From Dehalococcoidia bacterium UBA2160 (GTDB lineage Bacteria; Chloroflexota; Dehalococcoidia; Lucifugimonadales; UBA1123), in contig DCWO01000074.1 of the NCBI GenBank assembly GCA_002328865.1, positions 1 to 14,464 on the forward strand: 14,464 bases of DNA, in the 5' to 3' direction. Position 1 is the stretch's first letter; each line of letters starts with the position of its first letter. Positions 1-7,550 of this stretch are shown piece after piece. Below the pieces are notes generated by a model. It worked only from the letters and a program-made list of their open reading frames with translations. It made no database searches and was not told where the DNA came from. A program made the position numbers and the translations under genes.

Positions 1-698
1 TGTACAATCATCAACTCAGAGAGCTCGCGATATCAGCTCAAAGTCTCCATTAACTTTCCGTCCCATTTAGGCTGACAGCCAACAGGTAATCTTGCCTCAA
101 GACGGTTTTGGTGCTCTTTACGACAATTGACTTGATCATTCGGTGGGCTCTGCGACGATTCCAGTATTGGCGGCCGATGAAACGATGACCGCGCATTGCG
201 AGCATCTAAATACCAATGCACCCGAACGCCGTCAGCAGCGCCCAATGGCAGGCGTCAAACCGCTGGTTCGTGGCATGAGAGTCAACCTGGCATCACACAT
301 CAATGCACCAATCTGTCTGCGTGATGAAGCAGGTGTTAAACTCATCATCGGGTCACTGACGGAAATACGCATAGAAAGTTCCTTTGTCCCTCATATTGCT
401 GCACTCGGGGCGGAGCCCCAGGATTTCGACTTCAGCGGCCACCCTGACATCGAGGTCCAATCTAGAGAGTGAATCGATGGGTCTTGGTATCCAAGATTGA
501 TCGTTCGGGAAACTCATGAGAAGTGTTGTGCCGCGATCAAAAAGAATGAGGTTTAGCAAGAATACAACTATTCCGGGGAGTTTCGTGTTGGAATCCTCAC
601 GGTCCAACACGCCCCACAAGCCAAAGCGTTGCGGTCATGGTGTGTTGAGGTTCCATCTCTTTTTGGCACGCACCTGTCGACTGACGACGAACCAAACA
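1..698. other. Region without a supportable gene
   Basis: I find no gene I can defend here. Short open frames exist on both strands, for example a GTG-initiated one at 143-472 (+) and one at 353-619 (-). Neither has a convincing ribosome binding site, recognisable domain or family-like residue pattern, and they overlap each other. The stretch looks more AT-rich than the coding regions to its right. The only clear structure is the hairpin at 475-503, listed separately. It lies just upstream of a truncated gene, so it may be a breakpoint or decayed region. Confidence 0.5.
475..503. repeat. Imperfect 29-nt inverted repeat (hairpin)
   Basis: The inner arms TCTTGG (482-487) and CCAAGA (491-496) pair perfectly around a TAT loop. 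Two G-T wobbles and one mismatch lead to outer arms CGAT (475-478) and ATCG (500-503). No T-tract follows on either strand, so a classical rho-independent terminator is not shown. It could be an operator, an RNA hairpin or part of a dispersed repeat. The pairing is visible; the role is unknown. Confidence 0.5.
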
Positions 699-1010
699 CG
701 TCCCGAACCGTCGAGCGCCGTCCGCCTCCGGACTCAGGCCGCACGAGAGGTTCAGCGCGCCAGGCTCGACGGCACGGGCATCCTGTACAACGCAGAGATG
801 GGGCCGAACGAGGTGTACAAGCACTGCGAAATGGAGGAGTCGGCACAGTCGCTGATCCAAAGCGCGATGCTCCAGATGCACCTGCCCGCCCGCGCATACC
901 ACCGCATCCTGAAGGTGGCCCGCACCATCGCGGACCTTGCCACGTTCGACACCATCGGCATCGCCCACGCCGCTGAGGCGCTCCAGTACAGGCCGTCGGA
1001 GACGCTGTAG
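699..1010 (+). pseudogene. 5'-truncated ComM/YifB (Mg-chelatase-like) C-terminal remnant
   Basis: The reading frame ending at the TAG at 1008-1010 encodes about 100 residues resembling the C-terminal domain of ComM/YifB AAA+ ATPases. It has an EPSSAVRLR start, an AAREVQRARLDG helix, a YNAEMGPNE segment (family CNAxMxP), then ARAYHRILKVARTIADLA and a terminal EALQYR, the usual family ending. Full-length ComM is about 500 residues. The N-terminal domain, Walker A/B motifs and zinc-binding region are absent. Homology fades abruptly near 699-711. A short LSTDD stretch around 675-690 in another frame may be a frameshifted remnant of the preceding segment. Intact ComM is an ATPase linked to DNA branch migration in natural transformation; this fragment cannot do that. 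An open frame runs upstream to 516, but its sequence there does not resemble the family. Decay or a rearrangement breakpoint is the likely explanation. Confidence 0.72.
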
Positions 1011-1270
1011 GTGCGACACGACCTCCGAACCTGGGAGCGTCAGGTTCTCGAGACACTCAAGCAACGGTCATGCGATCACCGTGTCCGGCGTTGCGATTGT
1101 TGATTGTCAGCGTGCACGGCAAGCGGCCCCTGGCCCCGTGAGCTCCGACTTGTTCGTCTGATGACGAGCAAAATCCGTTCCAAGTCCCGTCCAAGTCTCC
1201 TCCTCAGATCAAGGGAAAAGGTTTATCATGGGACCGACGATGGGGACGCTGACAAAGAAAGAGAGAACGC
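1011..1270. other. Intergenic region upstream of the Ldh_2 dehydrogenase
   Basis: This 260-nt spacer should contain the promoter of the downstream dehydrogenase, but I see no convincing -35/-10 pair. It holds two copies of TCCAAGTC at 1179-1186 and 1190-1197, spaced 11 nt (one helical turn), which could be a direct-repeat protein site. The purine-rich stretch GAAAGAGAGAA just before 1271 is the likely ribosome binding region. Confidence 0.3.
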
Positions 1271-2374
1271 ATGCTAGAAAGATTTAAGCCAAGGCCCGAA
1301 GACGCAGAACGAGTTTCAGTGGAATCGCTCGAAAAGGTCGTCGCCGCCATCTTCGAGAAGATGGGCGTGTCGCCTGAGGATGCCACCGAAGCAGCGGACG
1401 TGCTGACCATGACCGACCTGCGGGGCGTCGAGACCCACGGCGTGTCCAATATGCTCCGCGCTTACGTCAACCAGTACACCAGCGGACAGGTCAACCCCAG
1501 ACCTAACTGGCGCATCGAGCGCGAGACGCCCGGCACGGCCGTCATCAACGCAGACCGAGGACTGGGCATTATCCTGGGACGCCGAGCAATGGACATCGCC
1601 GTCAAGAAGGCGAAGACCGTCGGCGTTGGCATAGTCACCATGAACAACGGCGGTCATTTAGGCGCCGTCGGACACTTCTCCATGCACGCGGCGAAGCAGG
1701 ATATGGTGGGCATGTGCGCCACTGCCGCGGGATCTGGAGTGCTGCCAACATTCGGCGCGGAGCCGCGGTTCGGCACCAACCCCATCTCGATCGCCGCGCC
1801 TGGCAAGAACGAACCGCCGTTGCTTTTCGACGCCGCCACGTCGCAGATCGCAGGCAACAAGTTCTCCCTCGCAAAAAGAGTCGGCTCCGACCTTTTGCCT
1901 GGCTGGATAGCTGACGCCGACGGGACCCCTATCATGGAGGAGACGCCTGTGCCTGAAGAAGGCTGGTACGGCAGCCTTCTTCCCGTGGGCGGCACGAGGG
2001 AGAACGGCTCGCACAAGGGCTACGGATTCATGATGATTGTCGAGGTTCTCGGCGCGTTCCTTTCCGGCTCTGTTCCCGGCATGTTCGACACTGAGAATTT
2101 CGAAAGCGGCTACAAGCACTATTTCGCGGCTTATGACATCGCGGCATTCACCGATGTTGACCAGTTCAAAGAAAAGATGGACCGGATGCTGAAGATGCTT
2201 AGAGAGACGAAACCCGCGCGCGGCCACGACCGAGTGCTTTATCCCGGTCTTGCCGAATACGAAGACGAGCAAGACAGGAGAGCCAACGGCGTTCCGCTGC
2301 ACAAAGAAGTGATGGAATGGTTCGACAACATGGAGGGCGAGCTGGGCGTCCCCGCATTGAAGAGAATCGATTAG
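1271..2374 (+). CDS. Ldh_2-family malate/L-lactate-type NAD(P)-dependent dehydrogenase
   Basis: This 367-residue cytoplasmic oxidoreductase belongs to the Ldh_2 family, which includes malate, L-sulfolactate, ureidoglycolate and 2,3-diketogulonate dehydrogenases (YlbC, AllD, DlgD, ComC). These reduce or oxidise 2-oxo/2-hydroxy acids with NAD(P). Family motifs are present in order: DLRGVETHGV (49-58, with the conserved His56), NNGGHLGAVGHF (125-136, His129), GTNPISIAAP (168-177), FDAATS (186-191) and NGSHKGYGFMMIVEVL (245-260). Near the C-terminus are RVLYPG (321-326) and the RRANGVPL segment. Length is normal and no key residue appears missing. The ATG at 1271 follows a purine-rich ribosome binding stretch. 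The gene stands alone: the remnant upstream is unrelated and the next gene converges from the other strand. The substrate cannot be told from sequence, since family members with different substrates look alike. Family is confident; substrate is not. Confidence 0.93.
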   Translation: MLERFKPRPEDAERVSVESLEKVVAAIFEKMGVSPEDATEAADVLTMTDLRGVETHGVSNMLRAYVNQYTSGQVNPRPNWRIERETPGTAVINADRGLGIILGRRAMDIAVKKAKTVGVGIVTMNNGGHLGAVGHFSMHAAKQDMVGMCATAAGSGVLPTFGAEPRFGTNPISIAAPGKNEPPLLFDAATSQIAGNKFSLAKRVGSDLLPGWIADADGTPIMEETPVPEEGWYGSLLPVGGTRENGSHKGYGFMMIVEVLGAFLSGSVPGMFDTENFESGYKHYFAAYDIAAFTDVDQFKEKMDRMLKMLRETKPARGHDRVLYPGLAEYEDEQDRRANGVPLHKEVMEWFDNMEGELGVPALKRID

Positions 2375-2391
2375 TTCGAGGCGTCAATTTG

Positions 2392-2416
2392 GGGCAATCT
2401 AGATGGAAGATTGCCC
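2392..2416 (+). terminator. Perfect hairpin after the dehydrogenase gene
   Basis: Arms GGGCAATCT (2392-2400) and AGATTGCCC (2408-2416) are exact reverse complements around the 7-nt loop AGATGGA, 17 nt after the dehydrogenase stop. No T-run follows on the plus strand (GCTCGCGAAG), so it is not a textbook intrinsic terminator. Its position between convergent genes favours a transcript-end or 3'-stabilising role. Confidence 0.55.
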
Positions 2417-2595
2417 GCTCGCGAAGGTGGTGCGCAGGGACAGTTCATCACCTTCTTTAATGTCGATCACACCAAGCTTGTCCGTGCCTGCCGCTGCGAC
2501 GCGAATGAAACCAGCTCAGCGCTGACCTTGCCGACTTCCGTACGCCCCGCGTCAACCACATCGACGAAGCATCCCGGTTCAAGCCGTCTGAGGCG
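2399..2595 (-). pseudogene. Possible decayed coding stretch between convergent genes
   Basis: On the minus strand, after the TAG of the cNMP/FHA gene, the same frame stays open for about 42 codons and contains a protein-like segment (CFVDVVDAGRTEVGKVSAEL). A shift of frame then continues with GTDKLGVIDIKEGDELSL up to a TAG at 2399-2401. Neither piece has a credible start and I recognise no family. Both have alternating hydrophobic and charged residues as real proteins do, unlike most out-of-frame translations. This suggests a remnant of a broken gene, but chance cannot be excluded. Confidence 0.25.
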
Positions 2596-3384
2596 CTATG
2601 GTCGGCCGTCATCGACCGATTGCTCGTGGCTGACGACTACCGTGAAGCGGAATGGCGAATGCTGCCCGCCGACGATGACCTCGTTCTCGCCGAGATTGAG
2701 CGCGGTTTCTGCGACGGTCCGGTCTCCGCCTACGGTCACTCCGTTCACTATCGTGCCGAGATAGCTGCCGCGGTCTTTCAGGTACGCGCGGCCGCCTTTG
2801 ATGCAAACAGAAAAGTGGTCGCGGGAGACGTTGAAGGGTTCACTGTCGGTTAGACGAATGTCGTTGATGTCCAGTTCCTCAGCTTCTGAGGAGTTTGGCA
2901 TCCGCCCTGCCCGAACAGGGAATCGCCTCGGCGCCATTCCTCCGGCAGGAACCGCCTGGGAGGCGGCCGGGCTACTCGGCAGGATCAGAACAGCGGTCCG
3001 GGCGCTGGCTCGCGGCGGTTCCTTGGCGCGGTGGTCGGTCGGTTTGTCGAGTCTGGCATTCATTGTCCGGATACGCTCGTACAGACTCCTCAGATAGCGG
3101 AACGTGTCCTCGGGCTGAGAATCCAAAATATCGACGAAGTCGTCGAGAGTTATCTTTCTGAGTTCGACTTCGCCAATCGCGCGGGCCGTGGCGGACCGCG
3201 GTTGTTCGTCAATCAGGCTCATCTCACCGAACATTTCGCTTTCTTCGAGATTGGCTAGGACTATCGGACCGTTGGCGGAATCTTTGAAGATTTCGACCCG
3301 CCCTGACTGGATTACGTATGCTTCCCCGCCGGGCTCGCCTTCACGGAAGATGATCTCACCGGGGAGCACTACACACTCATTCAC
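2596..3384 (-). CDS. Cyclic-nucleotide-binding domain fused to FHA domain
   Basis: This 262-residue protein has no signal peptide or membrane segment, so it should be cytoplasmic. Residues 5-105 form a Crp-type cyclic-nucleotide-binding domain: PGEIIFREGEPG (8-19), AYVIQSGRVEIF (22-33) and a phosphate-binding cassette FGEMSLIDEQPRSATARA (52-69), with Glu54 and Arg63 in the positions that contact cyclic nucleotides. After a linker rich in Pro, Ala and Arg (about 112-153), residues 154-251 form an FHA domain: FPVRAGR (155-161), NVSRDHF (185-191, Ser187 and His190) and VNG (213-215), the pattern that reads phosphothreonine. There is no helix-turn-helix or enzymatic domain. It therefore probably couples cyclic-nucleotide sensing to binding of a phosphorylated partner made by a Ser/Thr kinase; this is inference. 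The start is GTG at 3384, supported by AGGAG at 3393-3397 on the minus strand with 8-nt spacing. Confidence 0.88.
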   Translation of the reverse strand: MNECVVLPGEIIFREGEPGGEAYVIQSGRVEIFKDSANGPIVLANLEESEMFGEMSLIDEQPRSATARAIGEVELRKITLDDFVDILDSQPEDTFRYLRSLYERIRTMNARLDKPTDHRAKEPPRASARTAVLILPSSPAASQAVPAGGMAPRRFPVRAGRMPNSSEAEELDINDIRLTDSEPFNVSRDHFSVCIKGGRAYLKDRGSYLGTIVNGVTVGGDRTVAETALNLGENEVIVGGQHSPFRFTVVVSHEQSVDDGRP

Positions 3385-3816
3385 CTCGATCGCTCCTGAA
3401 TCAGAGGGCCGCCGCTTCCCGCGTCGACAGCGGGCGTTGCAGGGCGCCGTCGCAGGTTCGTGGCTTTCCGATTTACTGCTCCTTGCATGTCACATTTGGC
3501 AACGCATCGCGCGCGACGGCAGCCTGGATTCGACGCGCCATCTCATGGTTTCACAATGATCCTGGCGGCGCATCGTACGATAGTACCAGGCTGCGCGTCT
3601 GAGTTGCGAGTAAAGCCCGCCATAATTCGTGGCATTGTCTGTCATCTTGAGCCAAAGCACGCGGTCTTGGGGTTGACGGAGCGTGACCCAATGTCCGGAG
3701 CGTCGACTTTATCGAATAACCGTCCACTCCGGCTGCGTTGATGCGCAAAGTCGTGGACGCCTTGGAGATTAGACTCCGGCGCAACCAGGTGAATCCCGAG
3801 CCGCGATCGCGGTCGA
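3385..3816. other. 432-nt intergenic spacer with possible dispersed-repeat sequence
   Basis: No gene is supported. The part next to 3384 holds the ribosome binding site of the cNMP/FHA gene and presumably its promoter. The stretch at about 3640-3800 read on the minus strand has the feel of the short dispersed repeats that litter some Chloroflexota genomes: translated, it contains an ASTTLRINAAG-like string followed by a LAQDDRQ-like string. It also has inverted arms CCGGAG (3695-3700) and CTCCGG (3727-3732). The repeat assignment rests on memory of similar strings, not on a second copy inside this window. Confidence 0.3.
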
Positions 3817-6210
3817 TCAGGTCAGGAACGAGTCGAGGTTCGCCGGCCGCCCCGGCTTCGACGTCAAGAATCGATCGATGCTGGCGGCCCTGTCCCTCGC
3901 CTGGAAGACCAGCGAATCGTCGAAGGGCGCGGGGTCGTATGCCGCGGCCCACGCCGCCCGTTTGAGCCATCGCAGGTCGTTGAGTCCGGCGGCGTCCAAC
4001 CATGTCGCGGAGTCCCACCGGTCGCGAATGGTGTCGGTTGGACGGCGGGAGCCCAGACCAGCTCGCGAAAGCATGCGGTCCACCTGGCGCTGAATGGCTA
4101 GAACCTCCTGCCTGTAGGCGCCTTCCAAGCGGCTGTACGCGTCGGTCGCCAACCCGCGGCGCCCGCGCCACGCCATGAATCCGACGAAGCTCAGGACGAC
4201 GACGATCACTCCGCCGGCGCCGGCGGCCAAAGCCATGGGACCGTTGGTTAGCCGCGACAGCACCGCGTGCAGTGAATCCGGCGACCCCTTCACCGCGTCG
4301 AGCACGTCTTCTGACAGGCTTGTCCCGAATAGCGAGTCCGACAGGGGCGAGCGACTCGTGCCGCCCGGTCCAAACGCGGCGGTTTCCGGCCTCGGCACGC
4401 TGTCAAACGGAACCCACCCAATTCCGTCGAAGTAGATCTCAGACCAGGCGTGGGCGTCGCTTTCCCGTACTAGGTATGTGCCGGACAGCGGGTCGAGATT
4501 TCCGGGCAGATACCCGGTCACCAATCTAGCAGGCACTTCCGCAGCCCGCGCCAGGAGCACTGAAGCGGTGGCGAAGTCCATCGCGGTGCCTTTTCCGGCT
4601 TCCGCCAGGAATTCTGTCGGGTGCATGCTCAACGCCAACTGGTCCCGCGCATCCACGTCATACTCGAAGGTCGAGTCGAGGTAGCTGACGATCCGGCGCG
4701 TGCGCGCCAGGTCAGTGTGTGCGATGTCGGTAAGATCTCTGGCCAGGGGTACAATCGTGTCCACCGAATCGGGCAGATAGTGGAACGCCTGGCTCAATCG
4801 CGAGGTGGACCTGGCTTCTTCCAGAGCGTCGGGGCTGAAATCGGGGAAGGCGGAGATCACCCTGTAGATCGAGTCGTCCACGAGATCCGGCGCCCCGTTT
4901 TCGTCCGAGGGCAGCACCGCGTTGACCGGAGAATACCCCGTAAACACCATGCCTGGCTTCGGTTGTCTGGACATGAGGTAGGTCTGTGGGTAAAATGGTC
5001 CGCCCATCCTGCCGGACGATCCGCTTGCCTGAAGCATCACGCGGTCGTCGCCGAGCCGTCGGGCCGAGATAAATGACGGCGCCCGTTGCCATTCGCTGCC
5101 GTCAAACTCTTCGAAGACCTGACCCCGCCAGTATGTCAGCACCGGGCTCCGGACCTGCATTACCAAGCCTTCTACGTCAAGATCGCCCGGTTCCGTGAGG
5201 GTGTTTCCGTTCTCCGAACCGCCTTGACCAGGAAGCTGAGAGGACAGTGCGGGCTCGGTCCCTCCAGTCGATGTGTCTTCCGGCAGGCCCGTTGCTTCGC
5301 CGCCGTCTTCGCCCTGGCTGCTACCGGCAGCTTCCAGTCCGGACGATGAACGCTGAGGCTCCGGTTCGTCGCCGCGGGACTGGGATTGGTCGCCTGTTGA
5401 CTCCGGACCGGTGACGGGCAACGCCGACGCCATCGGAGCGCCAAGCGGCGATGGCTGTGTCCCGTTGAAATTGCCAGTGCTACGGAACGGGAGGATGACC
5501 CCTTGGAGACCGTTCTGCGGGTCCATGAAGTTCTTTGGAAGCGCCAAAAATGCCAGGAGTGACAGCGAGAAGCTGGCAACCAGCACGCCCACCCAAAACC
5601 AGGCGAAGGCTAACCGTCGGCGGAACCAGTGGACGTCCGAATTGTGAACATGGTCGATCAGGTACGCCATTGCCAGGAATGACAACACGAGGACGGTGAA
5701 TCCCGTCAGGAATACACCGTACACCGGATCCAGCGCCCGTTGTGTCGCGAAGAACAGTATGACGCCGCTTAGCACGATCGAGGTGTACAGCCCGATTCTG
5801 GTTCGCAACTCGAAGCTGGCGATCCCCTGGAACAGCAGGACGAAGTGGGCCGCGGGCAGCCAATCGCCGGTTGCTCCCGCCTGAACCGTGCCCGGCACAA
5901 GCGGAAGGGAAGCCGCGATTGCGGTCCCTATGACCACGGCGCGTACCACCGAGTGCTGGCCTCTGAACTGCCAACTAAACGCGTGGCCGACTATCTGCAG
6001 AAGGCCGCCGCCGACCCAAATCCACGCCGGCGATCCCACCCAACCAAGAGTCGCCATCGCCCAGAGGCCGGTGGCAAGCACGATCAGTCGCAGCGAGAGT
6101 CGTTGCTCTACGCGCTCGGCGAGCCGGGCTCTGCGTCGCTTCGCCCGTCCGACGATCGATCGGAATCGGCCTCCGATCGTAGGCAGCGACTTTGGTTCGG
6201 CGTCAGTCAA
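3817..6210 (-). CDS. TgpA-like membrane protein with transglutaminase-fold domain lacking the catalytic Cys
   Basis: This 797-residue membrane protein has the TgpA layout (DUF3488, transglutaminase core, DUF4129). A basic N-terminus (15-40) precedes about seven membrane helices between 41 and 224. A Ser/Gly/Glu/Gln-rich extracytoplasmic linker covers about 250-345. The transglutaminase-like core lies at about 480-610, one helix at about 658-683, and a charged cytoplasmic DUF4129-like tail follows. The core keeps LARAAEVPARLVTGYLPG, the DAHAW His (His587) and the PFD Asp (Asp603). Where the family has Cys in a G-x-C-x-x-F-A motif this protein reads G-T-A-M-D-F-A, with Ala543 encoded by GCG (4584-4582). 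Peptide crosslinking or hydrolysis by the classical triad is therefore not expected, and a binding or scaffolding role is more likely. Start: TTG at 6210, since an in-frame TGA at 6238-6236 bars any longer form; the first GGGG upstream may act as ribosome binding site. It begins 24 nt after the DUF58 stop and is surely cotranscribed with it. Confidence 0.87.
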   Translation of the reverse strand: MTDAEPKSLPTIGGRFRSIVGRAKRRRARLAERVEQRLSLRLIVLATGLWAMATLGWVGSPAWIWVGGGLLQIVGHAFSWQFRGQHSVVRAVVIGTAIAASLPLVPGTVQAGATGDWLPAAHFVLLFQGIASFELRTRIGLYTSIVLSGVILFFATQRALDPVYGVFLTGFTVLVLSFLAMAYLIDHVHNSDVHWFRRRLAFAWFWVGVLVASFSLSLLAFLALPKNFMDPQNGLQGVILPFRSTGNFNGTQPSPLGAPMASALPVTGPESTGDQSQSRGDEPEPQRSSSGLEAAGSSQGEDGGEATGLPEDTSTGGTEPALSSQLPGQGGSENGNTLTEPGDLDVEGLVMQVRSPVLTYWRGQVFEEFDGSEWQRAPSFISARRLGDDRVMLQASGSSGRMGGPFYPQTYLMSRQPKPGMVFTGYSPVNAVLPSDENGAPDLVDDSIYRVISAFPDFSPDALEEARSTSRLSQAFHYLPDSVDTIVPLARDLTDIAHTDLARTRRIVSYLDSTFEYDVDARDQLALSMHPTEFLAEAGKGTAMDFATASVLLARAAEVPARLVTGYLPGNLDPLSGTYLVRESDAHAWSEIYFDGIGWVPFDSVPRPETAAFGPGGTSRSPLSDSLFGTSLSEDVLDAVKGSPDSLHAVLSRLTNGPMALAAGAGGVIVVVLSFVGFMAWRGRRGLATDAYSRLEGAYRQEVLAIQRQVDRMLSRAGLGSRRPTDTIRDRWDSATWLDAAGLNDLRWLKRAAWAAAYDPAPFDDSLVFQARDRAASIDRFLTSKPGRPANLDSFLT

Positions 6211-6234
6211 TTTGTTGTCGCCCCAAACGGGTCG

Positions 6235-7413
6235 TCATAGCTCTGCCAGCGTCTGAGCGACCTCGCCCATCATGCACGGCACGACTCTGATTCCGGCGTC
6301 GTCCACCGGCTGGTCGACGATCGAGTCGTCGCCGTCCGGAGAGTCATATCCCTTCATCATGATCATCGAGCCGCCTCCGTGGACCGCCGCCCGCCCGCGC
6401 ATCGCATCTCGCGCTCGTGTGTCGTTCTCGGAAACGATAGCGAGGGTGGCGTCGGACCCCGCGGTCTCGATATGATCGGCCACCGTCGACATCCCATGTC
6501 GGCGAAGCCGCGCCAGGCCGTCCAGCAGTTCGCGGAAGTCCCCGGTGACGATATCGAGAGGGCCGGCCAGGATGCGGGCCAGAGCTCCGGTCCGGCAGGC
6601 CGCCACACCTATCGACGCTGCGATTCTTATTGCGTCTTCGAATTTGTTGTCCTCCGAAGAGGCGCTCTGCGGGTCGGCGCCGGCGTCGAAGCAGATCGTG
6701 AATGTTCGCTGGGAGTCCGATTCAAACTCTTTTAGTTGAGGCTGTCCCACCCGAGCTGTGTTCCGCCAATGGATTTGGCGCCAAGGGTCGCCTGGCAGGT
6801 ACATGCGCGAGCCGACCACCTGTCCGCCGCTCCTCGTCTTTTGGACGATGCTTTCGGATTGGGCCTGCAACCCACTCACTTGAATCGGCTCAACCGGGTA
6901 CAGCTTCGGCATCACGAGCACTTCATCTGAATCTTCGAACCGCTTTTTCCGCCTGAACAGGCCGAAAGGCACGCTGGTCTGCACTTCAACTCGGTCGAGT
7001 TCGTGCAGTCCGCGGGTCGGATAGATTGCGGACGGAGTCGATGCCGCGGTTCCGCCAGAGCCCAACCACGCCACGAACATCCTACGATGCGCCTCGGCGG
7101 GGAGGTCGCCGCCGATCATGTAGTCGACGTTCGCGAACACCAGGGGCAACCAGCTTTCGTTGCGAAGGTCGAAACCGAATTTGACCGGTTCTCCTTCTTC
7201 GGGACCGGGAAGCGATTCGTCGCCGTTCCAACCGATGACTCGCCTGCGGATGTTCAGTCTGCCCATGGCCAACCATGGCATCACGGCCGAGACGACAATC
7301 ACACCCCACAGGACCGAGTCGAACAGCAACAGCCACCCGACCCTCGTGACGTTGACGAGTATGAAGACGACCACCGCCGCCAGAATTAACCCGATTCCCC
7401 TACCCGTTGGCAA
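6235..7413 (-). CDS. DUF58 domain protein (MoxR-associated)
   Basis: This 392-residue protein has two adjacent membrane helices at its N-terminus (about 7-25 and 30-50). A region rich in beta structure follows, then the DUF58 signature near 206-227: SRMYLPGDPWRQIHWRNTAR followed by LKEFE, in which Y-x-x-G-D and R-x-I-H-W are the family hallmark. The following segment (TFTICFDAGADPQ) fits the start of a von Willebrand A-like fold, although the metal-site DxSxS motif is not evident. Such proteins occur beside MoxR ATPases and are thought to be substrates or partners in chaperone-like assembly. The start is TTG at 7413: AGGTGA lies 6 nt upstream (7425-7420) and an in-frame TGA within that stretch excludes any earlier start. 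It is the middle gene of the moxR-DUF58-transglutaminase cluster. Confidence 0.9.
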   Translation of the reverse strand: MPTGRGIGLILAAVVVFILVNVTRVGWLLLFDSVLWGVIVVSAVMPWLAMGRLNIRRRVIGWNGDESLPGPEEGEPVKFGFDLRNESWLPLVFANVDYMIGGDLPAEAHRRMFVAWLGSGGTAASTPSAIYPTRGLHELDRVEVQTSVPFGLFRRKKRFEDSDEVLVMPKLYPVEPIQVSGLQAQSESIVQKTRSGGQVVGSRMYLPGDPWRQIHWRNTARVGQPQLKEFESDSQRTFTICFDAGADPQSASSEDNKFEDAIRIAASIGVAACRTGALARILAGPLDIVTGDFRELLDGLARLRRHGMSTVADHIETAGSDATLAIVSENDTRARDAMRGRAAVHGGGSMIMMKGYDSPDGDDSIVDQPVDDAGIRVVPCMMGEVAQTLAEL

Positions 7414-7419
7414 AACTGA

Positions 7420-7425
7420 TCACCT
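7420..7425 (-). promoter_or_regulatory. Ribosome binding site fixing a TTG start
   Basis: AGGTGA on the minus strand sits 6 nt before the TTG at 7413. The same bases contain an in-frame TGA, so the DUF58 protein cannot begin further upstream. Confidence 0.7.
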
Positions 7426-7550
7426 GGTGTTTTGAGTATTCCGCCATCACACATGCCCCGCTATTAGGAGACCTCTGCGAGGCTTGTCGAACCACCACTC
7501 CCGCACTCCACATGACGCTAGATCGGCACTTCGACCGAATCGAGGATCTC

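Noticed and set aside
353..619. Minus-strand open frame of 88 codons with a hydrophobic stretch.
   Set aside because: No ribosome binding site, no recognisable family, and it overlaps another equally weak frame.
3551..4171. Minus-strand open frame of 206 codons overlapping the transglutaminase gene's 3' end.
   Set aside because: It overlaps the DUF4129-like coding region in another frame and is Arg/Gly/Pro-rich, typical of a shadow frame; only its last part falls in the spacer.
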